From the NCBI GenBank assembly GCA_022599515.1, contig JAHZMC010000084.1:1-39070 (forward strand): a stretch of DNA of 39,070 bases, given 5' to 3'. This document shows, piece by piece, positions 17,828 to 29,419 of the stretch (the stretch's first letter is position 1; each line of letters begins with the position of its first letter). The position numbers and the translations under genes are program-made. The notes below the pieces were generated by a model. That model made no database searches and was not told the DNA's origin. It saw nothing but the letters and a program-made list of their open reading frames with translations. Source of the DNA: Betaproteobacteria bacterium (GTDB taxonomy: Bacteria; Pseudomonadota; Gammaproteobacteria; Burkholderiales; Methylophilaceae).

Positions 17828-18266
17828 CTGGCGCTGTTACCATTTTTTCTATGATGTTGCCTTGTTCATCTTTAAAACACAGTCTAAAAACGACATTTTG
17901 ATCTGTTTCTAAAGGCGCTTTTAAATCAAATAGCATCAAATGAAAACTGCCTGGTTTTAGTGCAACGGGTATATTTGGCTCTAATGTCAACTCATCTAAC
18001 ATGCGCATTTTCATTACGCCATTGTCCATCGACATGCTATGGATTTCGACTGAGCCTGCAACATCAATCGCTTCAGCATAAACCAATGCGTTTTTTGTTG
18101 GGCTGTTGAGTGTCATATATGCGGCGCCTATTTCTTGGCCTGGTGCATTTTTGCGCACCCAAGCGTCGGAGATAGAAATCTCGTTATTTGTTTTGCTATC
18201 GCATGCACTAAGCGTCAATAAAATGGTTGAAATAAGTATAGCTGGAATCAGTTTAAGTTGTTTCAT
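17814..18266 (-). CDS. PCuAC copper chaperone, lipoprotein form
   Basis: A 150-residue periplasmic copper(I) chaperone of the PCuAC (DUF461) family, which helps load the CuA/CuB sites of cytochrome oxidase. The full copper motif is present: H76 with M78, then M87, H109 and M111, matching H(M)x10Mx21HxM exactly in spacing. The N-terminus is a lipoprotein signal with lipobox LTLSAC (Cys22), so the chaperone is probably membrane-tethered rather than free. Downstream it overlaps the MutT-ThiE gene tail to tail; upstream lies yacG, 44 bases away. Confidence 0.92.
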   Translation of the reverse strand: MKQLKLIPAILISTILLTLSACDSKTNNEISISDAWVRKNAPGQEIGAAYMTLNSPTKNALVYAEAIDVAGSVEIHSMSMDNGVMKMRMLDELTLEPNIPVALKPGSFHLMLFDLKAPLETDQNVVFRLCFKDEQGNIIEKMVTAPVKDL

Positions 18267-18310
18267 TGCGTTTCGTACACCAGTTTGGGTAGCCTTAATT
18301 AGTTTAAATA

Positions 18311-18505
18311 TTAGTTTAAGTCGTCTGAATCGGTAGGAACTGTTTTTTCTGGAATTCTATAAGTTTCATTGGCCCAGTCGCCTAAATCGACCATTTTACA
18401 ACGTGCTGAGCAAAAAGGACGGTACTGATTTTCAGGGCTAAAATCGGATAGTGATTTACAGCTAGGACAAGGAACGTGTTTGGTTTTTTTCGTGGAATGT
18501 TGCAT
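18311..18505 (-). CDS. yacG: DNA gyrase inhibitor / zinc-binding protein YacG
   Basis: A 64-residue zinc protein. Four Cys residues form the site: C13 and C16 (PCPSC), C32 and C36 (FCSARC). They are followed by the conserved KMVDLGDWANETYRIP. Family members bind GyrB and inhibit gyrase in vitro. It lies 31 bases downstream of zapD in the conserved pilD-coaE-zapD-yacG order. Confidence 0.92.
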   Translation of the reverse strand: MQHSTKKTKHVPCPSCKSLSDFSPENQYRPFCSARCKMVDLGDWANETYRIPEKTVPTDSDDLN

Positions 18506-18536
18506 GGTCTTTACATCAGTTTCAATAGAAATTACA

Positions 18537-19316
18537 TCACATTAAATTACACAAGGTCATCTTGAAATCAATGTCATTATCGCAGCGGGTCGATTTGTCA
18601 TTAAAATCTATGGTATAAAAGTGTACATTAATTGCATATTTATTGGCGCTTATTTCAGGAAAACAGTCACAATTGCCAAGCACTTCAATCTGTAATAATT
18701 GCATAGGCTTTGTGCCACCCAGCATTTTTTCGTAAATACCTTTTTTAGCTACGTAGTTGCTTTCCATGCCACTCTCGCGGAGTATATGCAGAATGATTTT
18801 AATGCTTTCGTACATGGGTAACAGCTGATTTAGCCAAAGATTAAAATATTTATTACGTTTTTCAGTCGATTGATTTAGCCAGTAATGATAAGAAAGTAAA
18901 TCGAACTGGCATGGGCCACCAGGAATGGTAGTGCGTTTTTTAATGCTCATCAACCATTCGTTGTCGCGTAAAGATTGGCCGATTTTGCTACTTTCAGCGC
19001 GTAATTTTGCTACACTGGCTTTTGTTTCTTCTAATGTTTTTGCCAGAACTTCGGTTGCAATATTGGGATTGCCTAGCAAGTTTTGCATGGAGGCTATTTG
19101 TCTATCTAGCTCATGCATAATATCCAGCTTGATATCGGTGCGTTCAATTAAATCCAACATCTGTAGCAATAAAATGAGTGCGCAATGGTGGTTGTGCTGA
19201 TCTTTAGCGTCAACGTGAAACAGCACTTTTTTGAAAAGGTCTTCTAGCCTTAAAAGTGCGCGAATACGTTCATTGAATGGAAATTCGTAGCTAGCCACTT
19301 TGCTTAATGATTGCAA
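18537..19316 (-). CDS. zapD: Cell division protein ZapD (Z-ring stabiliser)
   Basis: A 259-residue cytosolic protein that crosslinks FtsZ protofilaments. Family text is clear: YEFPFNERIRALLRLEDLF at the start, and GGPCQFDLLSYHYWLNQS in the middle. The N-terminal part is helical and the C-terminal part is beta-rich. It starts 24 bases after coaE on the minus strand. Confidence 0.93.
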   Translation of the reverse strand: MQSLSKVASYEFPFNERIRALLRLEDLFKKVLFHVDAKDQHNHHCALILLLQMLDLIERTDIKLDIMHELDRQIASMQNLLGNPNIATEVLAKTLEETKASVAKLRAESSKIGQSLRDNEWLMSIKKRTTIPGGPCQFDLLSYHYWLNQSTEKRNKYFNLWLNQLLPMYESIKIILHILRESGMESNYVAKKGIYEKMLGGTKPMQLLQIEVLGNCDCFPEISANKYAINVHFYTIDFNDKSTRCDNDIDFKMTLCNLM

Positions 19317-19340
19317 TCCAGAGTGAAGAATTGACGTAGA

Positions 19341-19958
19341 TTATGGAATTGTTTTGCTAGGGATGCAAGTTTTAATGTATTTTTGATGTAGTTTATTGAT
19401 TTTTTGATGTAACTCTCTGATATTTCGTGTATTTTCAATAACATCATCTGCCATTGCTAATCGTGTGCTTCTAGGTGTTTGTGCCGCAATAATATTGATG
19501 ATTTGTTGCGCATCTAATTGACTGCGTTGTTTAACGCGCTCAATTTGAGTGGCTTCATCACAATCAATTACAACAATTTTGTCGACAATCGTTGAATAGG
19601 CACCATCTTTATCTAACAGTGGAATAGCTAAAACAGTATAAGGTGAAGAAGTATGCGCTCGCAATTGCTTTACCGCCTCGTCATAAATAGCCGGGTGTAA
19701 AAGCGCATTGAGTTGAATACGCGCTTCTGAACGTTCAAACACCAATTGGCGCATTTTATTGCGGTCTAATGCGCCATCTTCTGTCACATATGCCTGCCCA
19801 AATTTGGTAGCAATTTCGGCAACAATAGGTTGATTGGGCGCTGTGAGCTGATGGGCAATCACATCTAAATCAACAATAGGGACGCCAAGATTTGCAAATG
19901 CATTAGCGGCTTCTGATTTTCCACTGCCAATACCGCCTGTTAAAGCAACGATAAACAT
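19341..19958 (-). CDS. coaE: Dephospho-CoA kinase
   Basis: A 205-residue P-loop kinase that adds the 3' phosphate in the last step of coenzyme A synthesis. The P-loop is LTGGIGSGKS (residues 6-15). The DLDVIAHQLT stretch carries the conserved catalytic Asp, and the lid region is QIERVKQRSQLDAQQ. Length is typical. It lies 15 bases after pilD. Confidence 0.95.
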   Translation of the reverse strand: MFIVALTGGIGSGKSEAANAFANLGVPIVDLDVIAHQLTAPNQPIVAEIATKFGQAYVTEDGALDRNKMRQLVFERSEARIQLNALLHPAIYDEAVKQLRAHTSSPYTVLAIPLLDKDGAYSTIVDKIVVIDCDEATQIERVKQRSQLDAQQIINIIAAQTPRSTRLAMADDVIENTRNIRELHQKINKLHQKYIKTCIPSKTIP

Positions 19959-19973
19959 ATGTCTGGATGAATC

Positions 19974-20843
19974 TTACACTAAGTAAAAGCTAGCGAGTTG
20001 TTGACCAAAAAACAAAGCGGCAATGCCACCCAGTGCCAAGAAAGGCCCAAATGGAATGGCGGTTTGACCTGACTTCCCTTTAAACGCAATCGGCGCTATA
20101 CCGATTGCTGCGCCTAATGCGGAGCTTAATAAAATAACCGCAGGAATCAATTGCCAACCAAACCAAGCACCTATCGCCGCCAATAATTTAAAGTCGCCAT
20201 AGCCCATGCCTTCTTTTTTGGTGACTATTTTGAATAGCCAATAAATTGACCATAAAATCAAATAGCCAATGATTGCGCCAATGACGGCTGATTTCAAATC
20301 AGTGAAGCCGCCATTTAAGTTGAATAGCAAGCCGATCCATAATAAAGGTAGCGTAATGTCATCGGGTAATAGTTGTGTATCGAAGTCAATAAACGTTAAT
20401 GTAATCAATGCGAGTGTAAAAATCCAAGCGAATAACGTGGTGTAAGTATAACCAAACTGGTAGGCAATCAGTCCTAATAAGGCGCCAGTGAGCGCTTCAA
20501 CTAAAGGGTAGTGCATGCTAATCTTGGTTTTACAACCTTTGCATTTTCCGCCTAAAAATAGATAGCTGATAATCGGGATATTTTCTAATGCGGTAATTGA
20601 ATGATTGCATTTTGGGCAGCTTGAACGCGGTAATGATAAAGATAATGGTGTTTGCTCTGGAACCTCTTTGCCTTGAAGTGTCAAACAATTGTTATGCCAT
20701 TCGCGCTCCATTATTTTAGGCATTCTGTAAATAACGACATTTAAGAAGCTACCAAACAACAACCCCAGTATGACTGAGAAGCTGATAAAAATAACGGGAG
20801 TGTTGCTAAAAATAGCAGATAAAGAATGTACAAAATCGAACAT
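19974..20843 (-). CDS. pilD: Prepilin peptidase / N-methyltransferase (PilD type)
   Basis: A 289-residue polytopic aspartic protease that cleaves and N-methylates type IV prepilins and type II pseudopilins. It has the full bifunctional layout: GSFLNVVIYRMP after the first helix; a cytosolic zinc loop with C76/C79 and C101/C104; then the catalytic Asp residues in LTFIDFDTQLLPDD (about D153) and in GYGDFKL (D217). About eight membrane helices are predicted. It heads the pilD-coaE-zapD-yacG run. No pilin genes are in the window. Confidence 0.94.
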   Translation of the reverse strand: MFDFVHSLSAIFSNTPVIFISFSVILGLLFGSFLNVVIYRMPKIMEREWHNNCLTLQGKEVPEQTPLSLSLPRSSCPKCNHSITALENIPIISYLFLGGKCKGCKTKISMHYPLVEALTGALLGLIAYQFGYTYTTLFAWIFTLALITLTFIDFDTQLLPDDITLPLLWIGLLFNLNGGFTDLKSAVIGAIIGYLILWSIYWLFKIVTKKEGMGYGDFKLLAAIGAWFGWQLIPAVILLSSALGAAIGIAPIAFKGKSGQTAIPFGPFLALGGIAALFFGQQLASFYLV

Positions 20844-20992
20844 AGAATTCTCAGGTTGATGTAAACTTTTGTATCATCTCACCGTTAATTAAACTATGCA
20901 ATGTTGAAAAAATGGCATGTAAAGTGCTTGAAATATAGCGTGGTAGACCTCATTTATAAATTGTTGCTCATCAATTAGTAAAGGAATCGATA

Positions 20993-21370
20993 ATGAACGA
21001 CCAACATGATTTGCAAGCAGAGTTAGCTAACTTGATAGAGCTTGATGATGCCATTTTTTCTGAATGGAATGAGCCGATTGTTTGTCGCGTAGAGGTTGAT
21101 TTGCCAGGTTGGCTGACACAGCTTGCTGGCGGCAAAGAATGGGAAGTGTATAGCGAAGACGAGGATGAAACTTGCATCAGCTTTGCCATGCGCGAAAAAG
21201 CGGCTAAAACGGCAAAAACAGCAGAGGTGACCTTATATCACAATGGCTATGCTGTGGTTGACGTAGATGGGACAGCACTATTTGATGGCACCCTGACATC
21301 AGGGACAAGTGAGTGCGCGCACTTAACTTATTACCATGCCAATAGCGGTGAGCCTGTTACATTAAATTAA
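20993..21370 (+). CDS. Acidic hypothetical protein, 125 residues
   Basis: I do not recognise this protein. It is soluble, acidic and has no signal peptide or membrane segment. The N-terminal half is helical and acidic (ELANLIELDDAIFSEW), then comes a short EDEDE run, and the C-terminal half looks beta-rich (AEVTLYHNGYAVVDVDG, ending GEPVTLN). AAAGGA sits seven bases before the ATG, and its codon use resembles that of its neighbours, so it is probably expressed. It stands alone, divergent from pilD and tail to tail with ispB (15 bases). Confidence 0.7.
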   Translation: MNDQHDLQAELANLIELDDAIFSEWNEPIVCRVEVDLPGWLTQLAGGKEWEVYSEDEDETCISFAMREKAAKTAKTAEVTLYHNGYAVVDVDGTALFDGTLTSGTSECAHLTYYHANSGEPVTLN

Positions 21371-21385
21371 TCAGGCTTGATTGCT

Positions 21386-22357
21386 TTAATATTGCCGCGC
21401 AACAGCAAACGCTGCTAGCTCTAACATCGCCGTTTTGTATTCAGACTCTGCAAAACGGGCGATAGCAGCGCAAGCCAAATCTGCTTCTTTTTTCGCTACG
21501 CCTAGCACATAATCACTAGCATTGGTTGCGGCAACAGCAGCAAGGACAGCAGGCACATCGGCTGCACCACCATGTTCAATCGCTTTACGAATCACCGCTG
21601 CTTGCGCTTCGTCACTTTGGTGCATCGCATATAAAAGCGGTAGTGTTGGTTTGCCTTCTGCTAAGTCATCGCCTAAATTTTTACCAATTTTGTCAGCGTC
21701 CCCATTGATATCTAATACATCGTCCACTAGTTGAAAGGCAGTTCCTAAATGCATGCCATACAGTGCAAGCGCCTCTTCATCATCTGTATGATAGTGTTCG
21801 CTCATGACCACACCTAATCTGGCGGCCGCCTCGAATAGTTTAGCTGTTTTATAGTGAATAACGCGCAAATAGGCTTCTTCAGTCACGTTTGTATCGTGTA
21901 GATTCAGTAGTTGTAATACTTCACCTTCAGCAATCGTGTTGGTCGCATCAGATAAAATTTCCATGACCCGCATATTTTTCAATGACACCATCATTTGAAA
22001 CGCGCGCGAATATAAAAAATCGCCGACTAAAACACTCGCGGCATTACCAAACACATGGTTCGCTGTACTTTTGCCACGACGCATTTGCGACTCGTCCACT
22101 ACATCATCATGTAATAAAGTAGCGGTGTGTATAAATTCAATCACTGCGGCTAGCTCATGTTGCTCCTTGCTAATGCGGCCGAATAAACCGCTTGAAAGTA
22201 ATACCAGTGCGGGCCGCAAACGCTTGCCAGCATTGCGGATAATATGTTCACCGATGGTATTAATGAGCGCCACTTCAGAATGTAGCGAATTGCGAATAAC
22301 AGCGTCAACGGCTTGCATGTCATCGAATATTGGGGATTGAATTTGCTTTAAAGTCAC
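21386..22357 (-). CDS. ispB: Polyprenyl diphosphate synthase (octaprenyl type)
   Basis: An approximately 323-residue trans-prenyltransferase that makes the side chain of ubiquinone. The two Asp-rich motifs for magnesium-diphosphate binding are LLHDDVVDES and FQLVDDVLDINGD; NAGKRLRPALVLLSS is the isopentenyl diphosphate site. The start is uncertain. The GTG at 22357 (VTLKQIQSP) gives the same length as E. coli IspB, but no ribosome site is visible. An in-frame ATG at 22420 would add 21 residues and also lacks one. Product chain length cannot be read directly. It is divergent from rplU, as is usual. Confidence 0.88.
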   Translation of the reverse strand: MTLKQIQSPIFDDMQAVDAVIRNSLHSEVALINTIGEHIIRNAGKRLRPALVLLSSGLFGRISKEQHELAAVIEFIHTATLLHDDVVDESQMRRGKSTANHVFGNAASVLVGDFLYSRAFQMMVSLKNMRVMEILSDATNTIAEGEVLQLLNLHDTNVTEEAYLRVIHYKTAKLFEAAARLGVVMSEHYHTDDEEALALYGMHLGTAFQLVDDVLDINGDADKIGKNLGDDLAEGKPTLPLLYAMHQSDEAQAAVIRKAIEHGGAADVPAVLAAVAATNASDYVLGVAKKEADLACAAIARFAESEYKTAMLELAAFAVARQY

Positions 22358-22476
22358 AGGGGAATGGTAAAGATTTAAGTTTGTTTGAATTAAGTCATTT
22401 AGTAGCGCGCATTTTATCATATCGCGTGAGATAATTTGTGGATAAGAATTTGTGGTAGAGAAGATTCATTTATCAT

Positions 22477-22504
22477 TTGCTTTATCTCATTAATTTAGTA
22501 TAAT
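22477..22504 (+). promoter_or_regulatory. Sigma-70 promoter of rplU-rpmA-obgE-proB
   Basis: A -35 box TTGCTT (22477-22482) and a perfect -10 box TATAAT (22499-22504) are separated by 16 bases. The -10 box lies 39 bases upstream of the rplU start. Confidence 0.65.
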
Positions 22505-22543
22505 GCGCGATTCAATTTGAACGTGTGAATCAAGGCAAACAAC

Positions 22544-22960
22544 ATGTACGCAGTTATTAAAACAGGTGGTAAGCAATATAAAGTTGCTGCTGGTGACTAC
22601 TTAAAAGTAGAAAAATTAGATGGTGATGTAGGCAGCAAAGTAGTGATTGATAAAATCCTTATGGTAGCTGACGGTGAAAATGTAACGATTGGTTCGCCAT
22701 TAGTTGCTGGTGCTAAAGTGAATGCAACTGTGCTTTCACACGGCAAAGGCGACAAAGTGATGATTTTTAAATTCCATCGTCGTAAACATTACCGTAAAAC
22801 GCAAGGGCATCGTCAAAGCTATACAGAAATTCAAATTGACGATATCAATGGTAAAAGCGCTGCTAAAGCAGAAGCTAAGCCAGCAGCAGCTAAAGAAGCG
22901 GTTGCTAAGAAACCAGCAGCTAAAAAAGCAGCTGCTACTAAAGCAAAATCAGCAGAATAA
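22544..22960 (+). CDS. rplU: Ribosomal protein L21 with Ala/Lys-rich tail
   Basis: A 138-residue large-subunit protein. The first 103 or so residues are ordinary L21 ([42 protein letters not shown]). A tail of about 35 residues follows that the usual protein lacks, made of Ala/Lys/Pro repeats ([26 protein letters not shown]). The tail resembles histone-H1-like sequence and closely matches the one on S20 in this window. It is the first gene of the L21-L27-Obg-ProB unit, ten bases before rpmA. Confidence 0.96.
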   Translation: MYAVIKTGGKQYKVAAGDYLKVEKLDGDVGSKVVIDKILMVADGENVTIGSPLVAGAKVNATVLSHGKGDKVMIFKFHRRKHYRKTQGHRQSYTEIQIDDINGKSAAKAEAKPAAAKEAVAKKPAAKKAAATKAKSAE

Positions 22961-22970
22961 GGATTAGATA

Positions 22971-23228
22971 ATGGCACACAAAAAAGCAGGCGGTAGTTCA
23001 CGAAATGGCCGCGACTCCCATTCCAAACGATTAGGCGTTAAAGCGTTTGGTGAGCAAATCGTTTCAGCAGGTAGCATTATTGTTCGTCAACGTGGCACAA
23101 AAATGCACGCAGGCGACAATGTTGGTATGGGTAAAGACCACACATTATTTGCTAAAATTGATGGCAAAGTGACTTTTTGCACTAAAGGTCTATTGAAGCG
23201 TCAAATGGTGAATGTAGTCGCAGTTTAA
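22971..23228 (+). CDS. rpmA: Ribosomal protein L27
   Basis: An 85-residue protein whose N-terminus reaches the peptidyl-transferase centre. [16 protein letters not shown] and [10 protein letters not shown] are diagnostic. No extra N-terminal cleavage peptide is present. It follows rplU by ten bases, and a hairpin terminator lies about 20 bases downstream. Confidence 0.97.
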   Translation: MAHKKAGGSSRNGRDSHSKRLGVKAFGEQIVSAGSIIVRQRGTKMHAGDNVGMGKDHTLFAKIDGKVTFCTKGLLKRQMVNVVAV

Positions 23229-23245
23229 AAACTGTGCTTAAATAG

Positions 23246-23275
23246 AAAGCCCTGCCTTAGGTAGGGCTTTTTTAT
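23246..23275 (+). terminator. Intrinsic terminator after rpmA
   Basis: A hairpin AAAGCCCTGCC-ttag-GTAGGGCTTT (one G-T pair) is followed by a T run. It lies between rpmA and obgE, so obgE-proB is either attenuated or has its own promoter in the following 65 bases. Confidence 0.75.
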
Positions 23276-23334
23276 TTTGAATATGATGTATAAAGTAAGA
23301 TACAAGCAGAGCAAGTTGTTAAATAGAATCGTAG

Positions 23335-25495
<2,161 letters not shown>

Positions 25496-25557
25496 ATAGG
25501 AATGTTAGCGTTTGAGCTTGATAAAAGCATCTTAAAAAGATTTTGTTAGGAAATAAT

Positions 25558-26058
25558 ATGGATAAAAAACAACCACTGGTTGCTATCATCATGGGGTCTA
25601 ATAGTGATTGGCCTACCATGAAACATGCTGCACAAGTATTGGCAGATTTTGGTGTGGCCTATGATGCAGAAGTCATTTCAGCACATCGCACGCCAGATAA
25701 AATGATGGCATTTGCTGAGGGCGCGGCTAAAGCTGGCTATAAAGCGATTATCGCTGGTGCTGGCGGCGCGGCGCACTTGCCAGGCATGGTGGCGGCAAAA
25801 ACAATTTTGCCAGTGTTGGGTGTGCCAGTGACCAGTAAGCATTTGCAAGGTCAAGATTCTTTATTATCGATTGTGCAAATGCCAAAAGGTATTCCAGTAG
25901 CGACGTTTGCGATTGGTGAGGCTGGTGCTGCCAATGCTGGTTTATTTGCAGTTGCGTTATTAGCGAATCAAGATTCTTTGTTGGCTGAGAAATTGCATAG
26001 TTTCCGCCAACAACAAATTGAAAAAGTACAAGCGATGGAGTTAAACGAAAAGCCATGA
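25558..26058 (+). CDS. purE: N5-carboxyaminoimidazole ribonucleotide mutase
   Basis: A 166-residue class I PurE, which converts N5-CAIR to CAIR in purine synthesis. [12 protein letters not shown] (substrate phosphate loop), SAHRTPDKM with catalytic H43, and [11 protein letters not shown] are intact. The ATG at 25558 follows TTAGGAAATAAT. The stop overlaps the purK start (ATGA). The presence of PurK agrees with the class I assignment. Confidence 0.95.
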   Translation: MDKKQPLVAIIMGSNSDWPTMKHAAQVLADFGVAYDAEVISAHRTPDKMMAFAEGAAKAGYKAIIAGAGGAAHLPGMVAAKTILPVLGVPVTSKHLQGQDSLLSIVQMPKGIPVATFAIGEAGAANAGLFAVALLANQDSLLAEKLHSFRQQQIEKVQAMELNEKP

Positions 26059-27197
26059 GTTCGAATGTAATTGCTGCACCAGCGATGCTGGGGATGTTAG
26101 GCGGCGGCCAGTTAGGTCGTTTTTTTGTCATAGCCGCGCACGAGATGGGCTATCAAGTGACCGTGTTAGATCCTAGTAAAGATAGCCCTGCAGGCAAAAT
26201 TGCGGATGTGCATTTGTGTGCGGATTATGACGATGCTAAGGCGCTTGCGCAGATGGCTGATAATTGTGTAGCCATTACGACAGAATTTGAAAATGTGCCG
26301 GCCAGCACTTTAGAAAAATTAGCGGAATCGACTATTGTAAGACCTTCGGCTGCTTGTGTTTCGATTGCACAACATCGCGTACTTGAAAAAAACTTTATTA
26401 AAGAAGCTGGCTTGCCTGTAGCACCATTTGTCGTGGTTAACAGCGCTACTGATTTGCCAGAGGATGATAGTGATTTATATCCAGCCATCTTAAAAGTGGC
26501 GCGCTTTGGTTACGACGGCAAAGGTCAAGCGCGTGTCAAAAATAAAGCAGAGGCAATTGCTGCTTTTGGAGGGTTTAAGCAAGAGGCTTGTGTGCTTGAG
26601 AAGATGATGCCACTCGATTTAGAAGTGTCTGTCGTTTTAGTACGAGATGCGCAAGGCGAGATTATGAGTTTCCCCACGGTAGAGAATCAACATTTAAATG
26701 GCATTTTAGACATCAGTATTGCTCCCGCTAGATGTTCAGACGTTGTTAAAGCGCGTGCACAAGCGTTAGCCAAAAAATTAGCAGAAGCATTAGACTATGT
26801 TGGTGTGCTTGCTGTGGAGTTCTTTTTAGTGGGTAATGATCTATTGGTGAATGAAATTGCACCACGGCCGCATAACTCAGGTCATTACACCATTGATGCC
26901 TGTGTAACGAACCAATTTGAGCAACAAGTGCGTGCATTGGTTGGTTTGCCGATTGGTAGCACAGCTTTGCATAGTAGAGCTGTGATGGTCAATATACTCG
27001 GTGATAGTTGGGTGAATAATAAAGAGCCAGCTTGGCAACGTGCATTTGCACACGCTAATTTAAAGTTGCATTTATATGGTAAGCCAGATGCGCGACAAGG
27101 TCGTAAAATGGGTCATTTCACGGTGATTGATAAAGAACAAGAGGCTGCGCTTAATACCGCATTGATTGCACGTGGTGAACTTAATATTGGTTTGTAA
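26055..27197 (+). CDS. purK: 5-(carboxyamino)imidazole ribonucleotide synthase
   Basis: A 380-residue ATP-grasp ligase that makes N5-CAIR from AIR, ATP and bicarbonate, feeding Pur[11 protein letters not shown] is the N-terminal nucleotide/AIR loop. The ATP-grasp core includes [49 protein letters not shown] and NILGD. It is coupled to purE by a four-base overlap. Confidence 0.95.
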   Translation: MSSNVIAAPAMLGMLGGGQLGRFFVIAAHEMGYQVTVLDPSKDSPAGKIADVHLCADYDDAKALAQMADNCVAITTEFENVPASTLEKLAESTIVRPSAACVSIAQHRVLEKNFIKEAGLPVAPFVVVNSATDLPEDDSDLYPAILKVARFGYDGKGQARVKNKAEAIAAFGGFKQEACVLEKMMPLDLEVSVVLVRDAQGEIMSFPTVENQHLNGILDISIAPARCSDVVKARAQALAKKLAEALDYVGVLAVEFFLVGNDLLVNEIAPRPHNSGHYTIDACVTNQFEQQVRALVGLPIGSTALHSRAVMVNILGDSWVNNKEPAWQRAFAHANLKLHLYGKPDARQGRKMGHFTVIDKEQEAALNTALIARGELNIGL

Positions 27198-27226
27198 ATA
27201 AAATAAAAGCAGTACATATAAAAAAT

Positions 27227-27248
27227 CCTCGCATAGCGAGGCTTTTTT
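27227..27248. terminator. Bidirectional terminator between purK and rpsT
   Basis: The hairpin CCTCGC-ata-GCGAGG is followed by six T's on the plus strand and preceded by A's at 27221-27225, so it can stop both converging transcripts. Confidence 0.8.
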
Positions 27249-27272
27249 ATTAATTCAATAACGTTCGTTCAA

Positions 27273-27647
27273 TTACTCGGCTGCTTTTTTTGCCGCTGGT
27301 TTTTTCGCTGCAGCTGGTTTTTTCTCAGCCGTTGCTTTTGGAGCTGCTGCTTTTTTAGCTTTAGCTTCAACAACTGGTTTATCGCCACTCATTGCTTTAA
27401 TTGCTGCGCTTAGGCGGCTTTTATGACGAGCTGCTTTGTTTTTGTGAATGATTTTTTTATCAGCAATGCGATCAATCACGCTTACATTAGCAGAATATGC
27501 GCTTGTTGCTGTTGCTTTATCACCTGACTCAATTGCTTTGATGATTTTTTTAATTGCAGTACGCATTGTTGAACGTAATGCTGCATTGTGTGCGTTAACC
27601 TTAACTGATTGGCGCGCGCGTTTGCGAGCTTGTGCTGTATTTGCCAT
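27273..27647 (-). CDS. rpsT: Ribosomal protein S20 with Ala/Lys-rich tail
   Basis: A 124-residue small-subunit protein. The first 87 or so residues are normal S20 ([49 protein letters not shown]). A tail of about 35 residues follows, rich in Ala, Lys and Pro ([24 protein letters not shown]). The tail is nearly the same composition and motif set as that of L21. The gene is monocistronic and divergent from murJ. A TATAAA box lies about 25 bases upstream of the ATG on the minus strand. Confidence 0.95.
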   Translation of the reverse strand: MANTAQARKRARQSVKVNAHNAALRSTMRTAIKKIIKAIESGDKATATSAYSANVSVIDRIADKKIIHKNKAARHKSRLSAAIKAMSGDKPVVEAKAKKAAAPKATAEKKPAAAKKPAAKKAAE

Positions 27648-27852
27648 GAGTGTACTTGTCCTAATGCTTTATAGATGTATATGTAAGATACGAAACCGTG
27701 CATATTAGTGTTTTTTGGCCAATTTTGCAAGTGATAAAGTGAATTTATATGTAACTAAGTATTGAGCGGCAAGCATGCTAGAATCTCAGCAGTTTGTAAA
27801 TTACAAAATACGCTTCTAAATCTGCGTTAAATTAACCTCATGAAATGATTGT
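27648..27852. promoter_or_regulatory. rpsT / murJ divergent spacer
   Basis: This 205-base AT-rich spacer carries the rpsT promoter (minus strand) and the murJ promoter (plus strand). It contains a 15-base palindrome TTTGTAA-a-TTACAAA (27793-27807) 46 bases before murJ, which could be an operator. I see no RNA gene in it. Confidence 0.4.
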
Positions 27853-29406
27853 ATGAACTTGCTTAAAACGCTGTTTACCGTTGGAAGTATGACGTTTGCC
27901 TCACGCTTACTTGGTTTCGTGCGCGATACCTTGATTGCGCGCGTGTTTGGGGCAGGCGTGTTGACCGATGCGTTTATTGTGGCCTTTAGAATTCCTAATT
28001 TTCTACGTCGCATTTCTGCCGAAGGCGCATTTAGCCAAGCATTTGTGCCAGTTTTGGCTGAATATAAACAGCAACGCTCACAAGGTGAAACCAAAGCGCT
28101 GATTAACCATGTTGCGACTTTATCGGGATTATTTTTAGTTGTATTGACTATTCTAGGCATGTTAGCGGCGCCTTGGGTTGTCCAAATAACAGCGCCAGGC
28201 TTTGCCGCTGATGCGAATAAATTTGATTTGACGGTCGATTTATTGCGCGTGACATTCCCTTATATTTTGTTTATATCACTCGTCTCGCTAGCAGGTGGCG
28301 TGTTAAATACCTATGGCAATTTTTCAACGCCAGCGTTTACGCCTGTTTGGTTAAATGTGTCTTTTATTGTGGCCATGCTTTTTGTTGCGCCTTATTTTGA
28401 TAACTCTGTTCGTGTATTAGCGTGGGCCGTTTTTGTCGGTGGTATTTTGCAGTTGCTTTATCAGTTGCCTTACTTACGCAAGTTAGGATTAATGCCACGC
28501 ATTGATTTAAATCTGCATGATGAAGGCGTTTGGCGCATTCTCAGGTTAATGGGACCTGCTATCTTTGGTGTTTCGGTTGCACAAATCTCCATTCTGATTA
28601 ATACAGTAATCGCCTCCTATCTGGTTAGCGGCAGTGTTTCTTGGCTTTATTTTGCCGATCGACTAATGGAATTTCCAACAGGATTATTAGGTGTTGCCTT
28701 AGGCACAATCTTACTACCTAGTCTTTCCAAAAGTGTTGCAGATAAGGACGATAGTGAATACTCACATTTATTGGATTGGGGTTTGCGTTTAACTTTTATG
28801 CTAGCATTGCCAGCCGCAGTTGCATTAGCTGTGTTAGCGGTGCCTTTAGTGACCAGCTTATTTATGTATGGCGCATTTACCGCACACGATGTCGTGATGA
28901 CTAAAGTTGCTTTAATGGCTTATAGCTTTGGTCTGCTTGGACTGATTTTAGTGAAAGTGTTAGCTCCCGCTTTTTACTCGCGTCAAAACATCAAAACACC
29001 AGTTAAAATAGCGCTCTTTACCTTAGTCATCACACAATTAATGAATGTGTTATTTGTGTTTGTATTAGATTTTAAAGAGTTTAAACATGCAGGTTTGGCA
29101 TTAGCGATTGGTCTAGGCGCCTGTGTTAATGCTAGTTTATTGTTTTATCAATTGCGTAAACGGGCGCTTTATCAGCCACAAGCTGGCTGGATTTTATTTA
29201 TGTTCAAGTTGGTGTTCGCTGTTATTGCCATGGCGACGGCATTGTATTTTGCTGCAGGTGCTGATACGTTGTGGTTTGATTATGGTTTGTTTGAAAAAAT
29301 GTGGCGATTGCTTAGCTTGTTATTCATCGGTGTGGCAGTTTATTTTGCGATGCTTTGGGCAATGGGGATTCGGATAAAAGACTTCATCCGTCGCACAGCG
29401 GTGTGA
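27853..29406 (+). CDS. murJ: Lipid II flippase MurJ
   Basis: A 517-residue polytopic membrane protein with about 14 helices that moves lipid II across the cytoplasmic membrane. The N-terminus FASRLLGFVRDTLIARVFG, with TDAFIVAFRIPNFLRRISAEGAFSQAFVP, is diagnostic, as are the central DRLMEFPTGLLGVALGTILLP and the later APAFYSRQNIKTP. Its position between rpsT and ribF is the common betaproteobacterial order. Confidence 0.96.
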   Translation: MNLLKTLFTVGSMTFASRLLGFVRDTLIARVFGAGVLTDAFIVAFRIPNFLRRISAEGAFSQAFVPVLAEYKQQRSQGETKALINHVATLSGLFLVVLTILGMLAAPWVVQITAPGFAADANKFDLTVDLLRVTFPYILFISLVSLAGGVLNTYGNFSTPAFTPVWLNVSFIVAMLFVAPYFDNSVRVLAWAVFVGGILQLLYQLPYLRKLGLMPRIDLNLHDEGVWRILRLMGPAIFGVSVAQISILINTVIASYLVSGSVSWLYFADRLMEFPTGLLGVALGTILLPSLSKSVADKDDSEYSHLLDWGLRLTFMLALPAAVALAVLAVPLVTSLFMYGAFTAHDVVMTKVALMAYSFGLLGLILVKVLAPAFYSRQNIKTPVKIALFTLVITQLMNVLFVFVLDFKEFKHAGLALAIGLGACVNASLLFYQLRKRALYQPQAGWILFMFKLVFAVIAMATALYFAAGADTLWFDYGLFEKMWRLLSLLFIGVAVYFAMLWAMGIRIKDFIRRTAV

Positions 29407-29419
29407 CGAGTGCAGTGTA

